A DNA stretch of 43,229 bases, taken from assembly GCA_002389645.1 (NCBI GenBank), contig DGQE01000014.1:1-43229 (forward strand), given 5' to 3'. This document shows positions 33,284-43,100 of this stretch, piece by piece; the stretch's first letter is position 1, and each line of letters begins with the position of its first letter. Source of the DNA: Flavobacteriales bacterium UBA4422. GTDB taxonomy: Bacteria; Bacteroidota; Bacteroidia; Flavobacteriales_G; Salibacteraceae. The notes beneath the pieces were generated by a model, which was given only the letters and a program-made list of their open reading frames with translations, searched no databases and had not been told where the DNA came from. The position numbers and the translations under genes are program-made.

Positions 33284-34840
33284 CTAAGAAGCTAGCAATG
33301 CCCATAATTCCGATTCATGCGGAATTTCAGCAATCAAGGACCTTAAGCCGTGTTCATTAAGCTTTTTGGCAGTAGACTTTCCTATCGAAATTAGCTTGGC
33401 GTTTTCTGGAAACCCATCATTACCTTCAAGAAATACCTCAACATTGCTCGGGCTTGTGAGGATGTAGGCCTGAGCAATATCAATTTTGCTTACCACCGGC
33501 TTAGTGCTGTAGCACACAATATTTATGGACTGCCCATCGTCAAGCTCTGTTTGAATGGACCTCAATGAGCGATCAGAAATGGGGAATAGCACTTTATCCT
33601 CGCCAATAATGGCTTTAAACTCTCTGCTAACAGTACCCATGTCACTTTCAGAGCCGATGAAGTCTATGCTTGAAATGTAATTGCCAAGAGCGTTTGCTGT
33701 TGCCTCTCCGGCAGTGGCGAATTTTTTACTTGCCCAGTCGGAAGGTTTTTCTTGAGAGAAGAATGCCTCAACGCTATTGCTCGATGAGAAAAACACCCAA
33801 TCACAGTCTTTTGCATGTGCCTGAAAAGGCAAATGAGAAATTTGAATCAAAGATTGACCAGTAAGGTGTAGCTTATGTTCAGCACAAGCGCGGCTTAAAT
33901 AACTATCTGGACGAATGTCTTTAGAAATGAAGATGGAAGAAGGCAAAGCGGTTTCTTTGAGCCTTTTAAAGGTGTTTAAACCCTCTTCAAGGTTTGATGC
34001 TTCAAAACGAACACGTTTGGAGAAAGATTCCCATTCTTTTGAGAAGGTCGCCCTGATTCTGAATCCATTTTCTGTGGGAGTTGCATGTGCACCTATCGGG
34101 ATGTGACACCCTCCTCCAAACCCAGAAAGAATCCCTCGCTCAATTTGAATAGCGTTTGACACATCCTGATCGTGGAGGTTCGAGATTATGTTACTTGTCT
34201 CATGATCGCCTTCACGACATTGGTATGCTAAAACACCTTGGGCAGGAGCTGGAATGAATAATCGAGGATCAAGCATTTCAACTTTTAGGTCTGATAAGTC
34301 TAATTCTAGTCGATGAATGCCTGCAAACGCAATAAGGATGGCGTCAAACTGTCCTTCGCGAAGTTTATTGACACGAGTAGGCACGTTGCCTCGAATGTCT
34401 TTGATGGTAATGTCGTGGCGTAATTCTGAGATCTGCCCTTTTCTGCGTGCAGATGAGGTGCCCACAACAGCATTTTTCTTGAAATGCAATGGTTGACTTA
34501 GGTCTACAGCATCAGGATGAATTAAAAGCAGTTCTGATGGGTTTTCTCTGTAAGAAACGCCAGCTATTTTTAAACCAGGAGGAGATTGTGTCTCAAGGTC
34601 TTTATGAGAGTGAATCGCAACGTCAACTACGTTGTTCAATAGCGCATCTTCTATTTCTTTGGTAAAGAAGCCTTTGCCTTCAATCTTATCGAAGCTTAGG
34701 TGCTGAATGCGGTCGCCTTTGGTAGTGATTATAATAATTTCAGAATCAACTCCGATGGCTTTGAGACTGTCTTGAAAAAAGTGCGCCTGCCAAAGGGCTA
34801 AATCGCTGCCTCGGCTTCCTATTCGAATATGCTTACTCAA
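33284..34840 (-). CDS. hemC: fused hydroxymethylbilane synthase / uroporphyrinogen-III synthase
   Basis: A 518-residue two-domain enzyme. Residues 1-about 300 are HemC: IRIGSRGSDLALWQA, VDVAIHSHKDL with catalytic D81, GTSSARRKGQ, DIRGNVPTR, and the dipyrromethane-cofactor cysteine C245 in GFGGGCHIPIGAHA. Residues about 305-518 match HemD (DWVFFSSSNSVEAFF, AQAYILTSPSNVEVF, ISIGKSTAKKL). Together they join four porphobilinogens into hydroxymethylbilane and close it to uroporphyrinogen III. This fusion is known in Flavobacteriia. The TTG start at 34840 overlaps the end of hemA by 8 nt, so the two genes are cotranscribed and probably translationally coupled. Confidence 0.9.
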   Translation of the reverse strand: MSKHIRIGSRGSDLALWQAHFFQDSLKAIGVDSEIIIITTKGDRIQHLSFDKIEGKGFFTKEIEDALLNNVVDVAIHSHKDLETQSPPGLKIAGVSYRENPSELLLIHPDAVDLSQPLHFKKNAVVGTSSARRKGQISELRHDITIKDIRGNVPTRVNKLREGQFDAILIAFAGIHRLELDLSDLKVEMLDPRLFIPAPAQGVLAYQCREGDHETSNIISNLHDQDVSNAIQIERGILSGFGGGCHIPIGAHATPTENGFRIRATFSKEWESFSKRVRFEASNLEEGLNTFKRLKETALPSSIFISKDIRPDSYLSRACAEHKLHLTGQSLIQISHLPFQAHAKDCDWVFFSSSNSVEAFFSQEKPSDWASKKFATAGEATANALGNYISSIDFIGSESDMGTVSREFKAIIGEDKVLFPISDRSLRSIQTELDDGQSINIVCYSTKPVVSKIDIAQAYILTSPSNVEVFLEGNDGFPENAKLISIGKSTAKKLNEHGLRSLIAEIPHESELWALLAS

Positions 34841-36116
34841 TGATGGGGTCTTTTAAGTCTTGTTCGAGAACCACTTGCTTCGCCATTTTCATGGGAATAG
34901 AGATGTATTTTTTCTCGAGATAATTGAGAATTTTATCCAGTGTTTCCTTGCTTTTTGGGTCAAGGGCATTCACGTCTTTCGCAAATGTTTTGTCCAAAGC
35001 TCTGAGCTTTATATCCTTCATCATTTGAGGAATTTCTTGCATGGCCAATTCGAGCTTTCGGTTCTTGAATGCAGTTTCAAACTCTTCAATCCTCATTTCA
35101 ACCAATTGCTCGCAACGGAACACTTCTTTTTCTCTTTCCTTCAGGTTTCTCTTGGCCTCTTCTTTTAATTGCTCAATCGATATGTAATCGATGTCAAACT
35201 CTGAGAGAATGGATCGATCAATGTCATTTGGAATGGCCAAATCAACGATGATCTTTTTGCCGGTAATACCGATTTTTTTGAAGGTTTCTGCGTTAAAAAT
35301 GGCGTTCTCAGATCCTGTGCACGTCACCAATACATCAAAATGACCTGCTTTTTCCGCAAATTCATTCAACCCAAACCCTTCTCCATCAATAATAGAAGCT
35401 AGGGCCTCTGCTTTTTCTTTTGTTCTATTAAAAACCTTGACGCTTTTAAAGTCGTGCTTTTTAAGGTTTCCAGCAATGGCCTCAATGGTTTGTCCAGCGC
35501 CAACGTAAACAATGGAGTGGTCTTTTGTAAGATCACGCACAATGAGCTGGCGGTAGGCCAAATTGACTACAGAAATTGGCTTTGTAGCTATTTCTGTTTC
35601 TGTATAGATCTGCTTTGCAGTTTCAATCGCTTTTTGCACGCCAATGCGAATGAAGTCTCCGGTAAAACCATTCTTGTGGGCTCTCTCATATGCTAGCCGC
35701 ACTTGAGTGATGATTTCTCGTTCACCAATAATGAGCGAGTCTAATGAGCTTGCCACATGAAAAATGTGACGAATAGCATCTGGACCATGGTGCAATCTAC
35801 TGAGTTCTGCTGCTTTGTCAATGTCTTCAGCTGAAAGCTTAGGATAGAACATGGTGAACATGTCTATGATCCTGTCTTGATCAAACTGCAGAGGACTTCT
35901 AAAAAAGAATTCCACTCGATTACAAGTGGAAAGAAACATGAACTCCTTGATCTCGAATTGAGACAAGTTGTGTTCGAACCTCGACTTCTGCTCATCTGGC
36001 TCCACATGGAACTTTCCGACTAAATCTAGGCCCAAATGACGATGGGTAAGTGCTATTACTTTAAAGTGGTTCAAAGCGAGCACGAAAGTCTTCCAGACAC
36101 GAAAGTGTTTTGTCAT
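34833..36116 (-). CDS. hemA: glutamyl-tRNA reductase
   Basis: A 427-residue enzyme from the ATG at 36116; it reduces glutamyl-tRNA to glutamate-1-semialdehyde, the first committed step of haem synthesis by the C5 route. The catalytic cysteine is C65 in LSTCNRVEF; ALTHRHLGLD, the active-site segment SSLDSLIIGEREIITQV (split) and the NADPH fold YVGAGQTIEAIAGNL with FNRTKEKAEAL are clear, followed by a helical dimerisation domain. The frame is also open from a TTG at 36149, but that would overlap the upstream OmpA-type gene by 26 nt and add 11 unusual residues, so I prefer the ATG, which lies 7 nt after that gene's stop. It overlaps hemCD by 8 nt. Confidence 0.93.
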   Translation of the reverse strand: MTKHFRVWKTFVLALNHFKVIALTHRHLGLDLVGKFHVEPDEQKSRFEHNLSQFEIKEFMFLSTCNRVEFFFRSPLQFDQDRIIDMFTMFYPKLSAEDIDKAAELSRLHHGPDAIRHIFHVASSLDSLIIGEREIITQVRLAYERAHKNGFTGDFIRIGVQKAIETAKQIYTETEIATKPISVVNLAYRQLIVRDLTKDHSIVYVGAGQTIEAIAGNLKKHDFKSVKVFNRTKEKAEALASIIDGEGFGLNEFAEKAGHFDVLVTCTGSENAIFNAETFKKIGITGKKIIVDLAIPNDIDRSILSEFDIDYISIEQLKEEAKRNLKEREKEVFRCEQLVEMRIEEFETAFKNRKLELAMQEIPQMMKDIKLRALDKTFAKDVNALDPKSKETLDKILNYLEKKYISIPMKMAKQVVLEQDLKDPIIE

Positions 36117-36123
36117 GAAAATG

Positions 36124-39100
36124 TCACGGAGTGAGATGGTAAATCTCAACCTTTCTGTTCTCTAAACGCTCAAGATATGTCATCTTTTCAGCTCCTTCAG
36201 GAGTGATGATTTCTGTTTCTATGCGGTCTGGGTCAATACCCAAGTTGATCAGGTATTTCTTTACCTCTTCAGCGCGCATTTTTGAAATGCCATTGTTTGC
36301 CTCAGTTGATCCAAGGTCACACGAATATCCTAAGATTAATATGGGTTGGCCAGAACGATTGGCTTTTTGATAAACCTTATGATTAAGGTTGTAGCGGTCG
36401 TTGTTGCTCAATCGAATACTGTTGAAGTTGAAGTATATTGTTTTCAGCTTCAGGTCATTCTTGTCTTCCATTGGGTTGACAGAAGATTTGCTGGTGCTTT
36501 TTGATGCAGTTGCTGGTGATGTGGCTTTATTAGCTTTATTCTTGGGCTGCTCATTAGGCAAGAAACTACCAGCATTCAAGCTTGTATTATCACCCGCCAT
36601 TGAATCAGCAGATCGAGGTAAAGTCTTAAACTTAAAACCTGCTTCGGTTAATCCCTCTTGCTCTATGTATTGATCATCTTCATTCATGAATTGAAAAGAA
36701 GAATTATCGAGAAGATCGCTTTCTTGCTCAGAAAGTCGGACGATATAATTGGACTCTTTCGCCAATTTGGAGAAGATGAAGTTTCCGTTTTCATCAGTGT
36801 ATACGGTTTCGATAACCTTGTTGTTTTCATCCAAAAGCTCCAATTTCACACCTGATTTACCCAGATTTTCATACTTGAATGTTCCCTTAACATCCTTGAA
36901 GCTTTTTGTGATGAGCATTTCTGTCTCTCCTTCATTAATGACAGAGATATTAAAGAAGTAATCGGGGTTAAGTTTAGAAAAATCATACAGCTGATTTTGT
37001 TTTAAAACACCCGTAGTAACTCTTCCGTCTTTGTCTACAAAGTACAGCTGACTTTCATCCAAGTTGGAGTCTTCTACGCCCACCACCTGTACTTTGTAAT
37101 TTTGGTCTGGCTTAAGCATAGAAAAAACGAAGTGGCCATATTGATCCGTAGTTACGGTTTCAATTACTTGGTCATTTTCGTCAAGAAGTCTCAGTGTAAC
37201 GCCCTCCTTGGCAATGCTCTTGTACTTGAATAAACCTATTGAAAACACGAAGTTTTGTCCTAGGGATGGATCAGCGTCTTCTTCAATCATTCTCTGGAGA
37301 CCACTCATGATTTCGGGATTCAGCGCTTTGTATTTAAACCCAAAATCATCAGAATCCACCAAACTCATTTCGTTACCGTTGCGGTCTAGAAAGGCCAGTG
37401 AACCTCTGCCTAACGCGTCATCTGCTGGTTTAATGCTAAAGTTCTGATCCGCCCTTAGTTTCTTGAAAACAAACTGACCATTTTCATCGGTGATGACTTC
37501 TTCAATAATGTTGTTGTTTTCGTCATAAAGCAACAATTTGGCGCCTGCTTGTGGTAGGCTTTCGAATTTGAAAACCCCCTTATTGGCAGCAGGGGCAGAA
37601 GCCATTTTTGTGTCTGACTCTGCAAGCATTTTTAGTTGAGAAAGCTCTCGAGCTTGTATTTTCTGATATTTAAATGCTCCATCTTTACCCACGGCTCCTT
37701 TAAAGAGCTTATTGCCTTTGGTGTCGGTGTAATATATCACACCATTGTCTTTGATGTATTCAAGCTCAGACATTACTCGGATGCCTAGATTTAAACTATC
37801 GTCTGTTTCTTCAAAGGCAAATCGTCCTTCTTTGGTAGTTCTAGCATACTGATATACTTTCCCATTTTCATCTTCGAGAGCCAGCAGTATTCCTGATAGT
37901 GCAGTACGATCAACTTCAAAGATTCCTTGCATCCCTGCCACAAACTCTGGTTTATCGATGGTCTTCTTATTGGCAATAGTTTCTTTGGTTTCCGGAGAAA
38001 TAATCATGCTGCCATCTTCACCCATCACAAATTCATCAATGTATGCTCCATCTTTATTCAAGAGCATTGGATGAAACATTTTTAGATCAACCACAGGGTG
38101 CCTTGGAACAAGTTTATAGTCTTTCTTTTCTTTTAGTCCTGGGATTTCAATGATGTCGTTTCCTTTTGTTCTGTAAGTTCCTACTAGTTTCCCCATTTCA
38201 TCTAGAACATCTACTTCAACATTCGACATTCTTGATTCGCCTTGTTCGAATACTAAACGAACAGTATCTGCATCGATAAAATACATTTTGTTGAAGGCCG
38301 TATAAATGTTGCTGAGGCTATCATTGCGGTTACTGGAGAAATACATCGTTTCGTTGACTGCAAATGGGAAAGCATCAAAAGAGGCGGAGTTGATTTCGCT
38401 TCCAGCGTTTTTAGGAGATGTCCAGTTTGTCCATGTTGAATCTTTCCTATAAGCATAGAAAATATCGCAATCGCCATATCCGCCATGGCCGGTGGAGGCA
38501 AACATCAATGTTTTCCCATCGTCAAATAGAAATGGAGAAATCTCAAAACCCGCACTGTTAATGCTATCGCCTAACCAAAGCGGTTTAGACCAGTCACCTT
38601 TTGCATTTTTAAAGCTTACGTATAAATCTTCTTGACCAAGCGAATTGGAGCTCTCCATCGAAATGATGATGATGTCTTCATCAGAATTTACATAGCCGCC
38701 ATAAAAAGGGCTTTTTAAAGAAAAAGAAGGAATAGTAAGAGGAGTAGGTCTTGCCCATTGGTCACCTTCCATAACGGATTCAGAAAAACCTGACTGCAAG
38801 CTTACTTTTTTGATATAGGTGCCTACCAAGTAAATTTTGTTTCCATCTTTTGAAATTCCGATGGCGGAATTATTCAAATAATTATTTAAAGATTTTAGCT
38901 CATTAGAAGGCGTGCTCCATTTTTTGCCTTGAAGGTCTGAATACCACAAATCTTGACCTACGGTTTTTCCTCCTTTGTTTTCAGGATGAAGCGTGCGAAC
39001 AAAATACAATCGATTATTAGCTGCATCAAAGAGCGGAAAAGACTCTTCATATTCACTGTTGACGATCTCAGGCAGCTTAGTGACAGATTCGAATTCGAAT

Positions 39101-39162
39101 TCTACTTGCCCGATCGCACCGGTGCTGAGAAGAGCGAATAAGACGAATAATAGTTTCTTCAT
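36124..39162 (-). CDS. PD40-repeat / beta-sandwich-repeat / OmpA-domain outer-membrane protein (PorE-like)
   Basis: A 1012-residue protein. Signal peptide (about 1-19) is followed by a beta-propeller of PD40/WD40-like units (about 35-330: ESFPLFDAANNRLYFVR, DDGKTLMFAS, NETMYFSSNRN). The middle (about 410-845) carries four copies of a roughly 115-residue unit with the core VKLELLDENNKVIETVYTDENG. After a Ser/Lys/Ala linker comes an OmpA-type peptidoglycan-binding domain (about 905-1012: TIYFNFNSIRLS, ILGYSCDLGSTEANNGISKMRAEEVKKYLI, NRKVEIY). The propeller-plus-OmpA arrangement resembles PorE of the type IX system. It follows the PorP gene after 9 nt and precedes hemA by 7 nt, so it likely anchors that secretion unit to the cell wall. 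Confidence 0.85.
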   Translation of the reverse strand: MKKLLFVLFALLSTGAIGQVEFEFESVTKLPEIVNSEYEESFPLFDAANNRLYFVRTLHPENKGGKTVGQDLWYSDLQGKKWSTPSNELKSLNNYLNNSAIGISKDGNKIYLVGTYIKKVSLQSGFSESVMEGDQWARPTPLTIPSFSLKSPFYGGYVNSDEDIIIISMESSNSLGQEDLYVSFKNAKGDWSKPLWLGDSINSAGFEISPFLFDDGKTLMFASTGHGGYGDCDIFYAYRKDSTWTNWTSPKNAGSEINSASFDAFPFAVNETMYFSSNRNDSLSNIYTAFNKMYFIDADTVRLVFEQGESRMSNVEVDVLDEMGKLVGTYRTKGNDIIEIPGLKEKKDYKLVPRHPVVDLKMFHPMLLNKDGAYIDEFVMGEDGSMIISPETKETIANKKTIDKPEFVAGMQGIFEVDRTALSGILLALEDENGKVYQYARTTKEGRFAFEETDDSLNLGIRVMSELEYIKDNGVIYYTDTKGNKLFKGAVGKDGAFKYQKIQARELSQLKMLAESDTKMASAPAANKGVFKFESLPQAGAKLLLYDENNNIIEEVITDENGQFVFKKLRADQNFSIKPADDALGRGSLAFLDRNGNEMSLVDSDDFGFKYKALNPEIMSGLQRMIEEDADPSLGQNFVFSIGLFKYKSIAKEGVTLRLLDENDQVIETVTTDQYGHFVFSMLKPDQNYKVQVVGVEDSNLDESQLYFVDKDGRVTTGVLKQNQLYDFSKLNPDYFFNISVINEGETEMLITKSFKDVKGTFKYENLGKSGVKLELLDENNKVIETVYTDENGNFIFSKLAKESNYIVRLSEQESDLLDNSSFQFMNEDDQYIEQEGLTEAGFKFKTLPRSADSMAGDNTSLNAGSFLPNEQPKNKANKATSPATASKSTSKSSVNPMEDKNDLKLKTIYFNFNSIRLSNNDRYNLNHKVYQKANRSGQPILILGYSCDLGSTEANNGISKMRAEEVKKYLINLGIDPDRIETEIITPEGAEKMTYLERLENRKVEIYHLTP
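36610..37935 (-). repeat. tandem 115-residue coding repeats in the OmpA-domain protein
   Basis: Four units of about 345 bp start near 37930, 37580, 37240 and 36885 (reading down). Units 2-4 share FKYxSL, GVxLxLLDENxxVIExVxTDxxGxFxFxxL and a second half F-D-xG; unit 1 is more divergent. They look like carboxypeptidase-regulatory/Cna-B-type beta sandwiches. Confidence 0.75.
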
Positions 39163-39171
39163 TAAAATGAA

Positions 39172-40164
39172 TTAAAAAATTGCTTTTTCCTTGTTGAATA
39201 AATTGAGGCCTAACATGATTTCATGGCTTCCCGCATTGCGTGTTCGTATTGGAGTGAGGCCAAGATCAAAAGCATATCCAAAGCGAAGGGTGTTGGATAG
39301 GTGCATACCTATCATGGCAACCAGTGAATTGGAGTTGCGATAAGACAAACCACCCCAGAACAAATCTTGATAGTCAAGTCGAAGGTTTAAATCAAAAGCA
39401 AAAGGTGCTAAATCTACATAGCGCATTAAAACGCTTGGAGTTAACGTGAGGTTTCTGCCTACCTTATAGATATACCCTAAAATTAGGTTATGGTGCACTT
39501 TTAATTCTTCGTAGGAAATTAGATCGTTGAATTTGAGTCGATCTTGCACCAATTGAGCGGTTGAGTACCCAACAAAGAACTTGGGATGATAGAGCCAAGC
39601 GGCAATGTTAATATCCATTTGCGCTCCTGGATTCTGAGCAGTGTAAAGGTTGTAAGTAGGGTCGTTCGGTAGTTCAGTCTTCGCCTTTTCTTGAAAGAAA
39701 GTGCCGTTTCTATAGCCTACACTAGGAGAAAAACTAACAGACAACGTCTTCGTAAGCGGAAGATGAAAGGTGTAAGATAGACTGGCAATTTGCTGTGCCG
39801 ATGCACCAGAGGCGTCTTGAAGAACATAGCCACCTATAGCATGATATGATTTGCGTGTCACAGAGTTGTAGGCCGTTGGGCTACTTATGCGCACAGAAGA
39901 CGATTGAGGGTTGATCTCAATGCGTTTGCCAATTGGCGTGTTTACGCTAACATAATATGTAGTAGGACTATTGGTGATGCCAATCCACTGGTTGCGGTAG
40001 CTCAAGTTTACTTCAGTGAAATCATGCAAGCCTGCCGTGGCTGAATTAAGAACGTAAAGGTTCTGCAAATACTGGCTCAGCTGATAGATTTGCTGCGCAC
40101 TTGCACTAAATGAAAGCACAACGAAAAGTGCTAATGCGGTAATGTTTTTGATCATCACGTTCAT
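39172..40164 (-). CDS. PorP/SprF-family type IX secretion outer-membrane protein
   Basis: A 330-residue outer-membrane beta barrel with a signal peptide (about 1-23, ending SASAQ) and the PorP/SprF opening QIYQLSQYLQNLYVLNSATAGLHDFTEVNLSYRNQWIGITNSP (split). The remainder alternates amphipathic strands and ends in ...NLFNKEKAIF. PorP/SprF-like proteins pair with co-encoded type B cargo and are needed for its secretion. The start overlaps the last base of the stop of the upstream surface-protein gene (TAATG), the strongest form of coupling in the window, so it is almost certainly the partner of that protein. The ATG three codons on (MIKNITA) is an alternative start. Confidence 0.92.
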   Translation of the reverse strand: MNVMIKNITALALFVVLSFSASAQQIYQLSQYLQNLYVLNSATAGLHDFTEVNLSYRNQWIGITNSPTTYYVSVNTPIGKRIEINPQSSSVRISSPTAYNSVTRKSYHAIGGYVLQDASGASAQQIASLSYTFHLPLTKTLSVSFSPSVGYRNGTFFQEKAKTELPNDPTYNLYTAQNPGAQMDINIAAWLYHPKFFVGYSTAQLVQDRLKFNDLISYEELKVHHNLILGYIYKVGRNLTLTPSVLMRYVDLAPFAFDLNLRLDYQDLFWGGLSYRNSNSLVAMIGMHLSNTLRFGYAFDLGLTPIRTRNAGSHEIMLGLNLFNKEKAIF

Positions 40165-43100
40165 TATTTGATGATTGTTATTGAACCCGTAAATGGTTTA
40201 AGCTCACCCACGTTCAAGTTAATTATATAGAAATAACTTCCACTAGGAAGCGGTTCACCGTTGTATGTGCCGTCCCACGATTCTTGATATCCGTCCGACT
40301 CAAACAGCAGATTGCCCCAGCGGTTATAGATTTTAACCACGTTATCAGGATAGCTTGAAAGCTCTTTCAGGTTCCAAACGTCATTGTAATTGTCTCCGTC
40401 AGGCGTAAATGCTGTTGGCAAGTCAAGGGTTTCATTAACCACAACATCAACGAAATCGAATGATGTACAACCAAATTCGGCAGTTGCTGCTACTGTGTAG
40501 GTTGTTGTTGAGCTTGGTTGCGCTGTAGCAATTGCACTTTCATCATTTGTCAATGAGAATTTAGGTGACCAGTCGTAGGTCACTTCCAAATCGCTCGTTG
40601 CCTCTAACTCTATACTTGAAGGCAAGAAGATGAATTTATCTTCTCCGGCATCAACAACAGGATATGGCATCAAATCAATGGTAACGTCATCTGTTGTGAT
40701 CGGACAAACTCCATTTCTAACGCGCCAAGTGAATTGATAAGACCCTAGTTCAAGATCTGTAACCAACGAACCAAAGTCTGTGGTATCGTCAATGGTAGCA
40801 CCATTAGAAGGCAAGATCCAACGGCCATAACCAAAGTCTGTTTCCACAGCAGCCAAGAACGTTTCGTTCGTATCGCAGATGGAAACATCTTCACCTGCAT
40901 TTGCCGCAGTAGGATTCACGTATTCTCTTATGGTCATGGTATCTCTTTCGATCGGGCAAACACCATTTTCTATTCTCCATTCTAACACGGTAAGTCCGGT
41001 GTCATTACCAGTGATCGTAGCTTGATTATTCAGCGTGTCGTCTATGGTACCAATTCCTTCCAATCTGGTCCAAATGCCTATTCCAATCAATGGGTCGTTT
41101 CCGTCAAGGGGTGCGGTGAATTCTTCACACTTTTCTTGATCCAATCCTGCATCGGCAGCTGTCGGGAAATCATACCTTAAGACTTCAAACGAGCAGGTAT
41201 CAGAATTACCATATGAGTCAGTAACCACAAACTCATTCACAGTAACACCAACTGGGTAGAATAGCCCAGTCTCAATTCCACCGATTTGAATGACATCAAA
41301 TCCGGAGCAGTTGTCTGTGTAGCTCGGTAAATTAAATGTGAATACTGTATCACAAATTGCTGTGTCAGGAACACAGAACAGAACAGGTGATGCAGTGTCC
41401 TGAACTTCAATGATAAATGAACAAGTGTCTGTATTCAGAGATTGGTCGTACGCGACATAAATCAGCTCGGTGAACCCAACTGGGAAGAAACTGCCACTAT
41501 CCAATCCTGTCACGTCAATCTGAATGATGGAATCAACAGTACAGTTATCGCTTGCCGTTGGGAATGGGAATGAAACGATAGCCCCACATTGATCAAAGTC
41601 ATTCGAAACTATTATGCTATCTGGACAAAGGAATTCTGGCTTTATGGTATCGAGCATGGTAATGTCTAGCTCCAAGGAATCTAAATTACCATGAATGTCA
41701 AGGGCGTAAAACCAAATAGCAATGGTAGAGTCTACAGTAGAGCATGTGAATAGCGTATCAGACAAATACAATGAATCAACAGCGCAGTTGTCTGAAGTAC
41801 CGTCATTAAGTTGTGTATAGCTCACAACATATTGACCAGCAGAATCGAGATAGAATGTATCAGAATGAGCGAAAATGAATGGCGCAAGCGTATCATAAAT
41901 GTAGAAAGTGGCCGTGTCAAAACTTACATTTCCATGAATGTCTGTTGCCGTAAATATTACGGGGAGTGTGTCATTGTGATTTGCACAATTAAAAGAAGAA
42001 GAATCGATGGTGATAGAAGCTATTCCGCAGCTATCCCATGTTCCAATATCGACAGAATCGGCAGTGATTGAGGCCACGCCAAATGAATCAAGGTAAACGA
42101 TTAAGTCTTGTATGATAATCGTTGGCGCGATGGTGTCAAGGATTGTAATATCCACATTAGCCGTTGACGTGTTTCCATTGACATCGGTAGCAGAGAAAAT
42201 GATGGTTTGCGTTCCAACATCACTGCAATCAAATGTTCCTTGGCTAAGGGTAAGCGTATTCAAACCACAAGAGTCCCATGATCCATTGTTAAACAAAGTG
42301 GCAGCAATGCTGACCATTCCCATTGAGTCTAAATAGGCTGTGTCATTTTGAACAATGATTTTTGGCGCAATCGTATCGATAACAGTTACTACTGCGGAAG
42401 CAGAATTAATGTTTCCACTTATATCTCTAACAAAAAGAGTAACAGTAACAGGATTATTGACATCAGCACAAGAAAAGGTGTTTTGGTCTAGCCAAATGGA
42501 TTCTACACTGCAATTGTCCGTTGAACCATTGTCTATGCTATCGGCTATTATTGACGCGAAGCCAAATGAATCTAGGCCAACTGTGAAGTTTGTAGTCACT
42601 ACTATAGGGGCAATGTTATCCTCAATGGTCATCAATGCTGTTGCCGAGTCAATGTTGCCAGAAACGTCTTCAACATACAATGTGATGATCTGAGGAGCGG
42701 CAGTATCAGCACATGAAAAAGTAGATTGGCTGATGGTAATATTGGCGATTCCACAATTGTCAAAAGAGCCATTATTAACAGCTAAAGCGGTGGTTGTGGC
42801 CTGCCCACTAGCATCTAATTGTAACGTCAAGTTTTGTGCAATAACCACTGCGGGTTGCGTGTCTAAAACGGTGATTATAACTTGAACCGTATCAGCATTG
42901 CCATTAACATCAGTAGCTATAAAGTCAATAGTATTAGCGCCCGTATCGGCACAAGTGAATGAGGATGTGCTTATAGAAAGACTAGCAATTCCACAACTAT
43001 CGTAGGTTCCGTTATTTACCGAATCAGCGGTGATCGTAGCTGCACCTAAAGAGTCAAGATAGATTGTAAGGTTTTGAGTTATTAGCACGGGAGCCGAAAG

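Noticed and set aside
36117..36149. TTG start at 36149 for hemA
   Set aside because: It would overlap the upstream gene by 26 nt and add residues with no counterpart in the family as I know it; the ATG at 36116 follows that gene's stop by 7 nt.
41811..42693. Several plus-strand open frames within the repeat region
   Set aside because: They are antisense shadows of the repeat-coding frame, arising from its biased composition.
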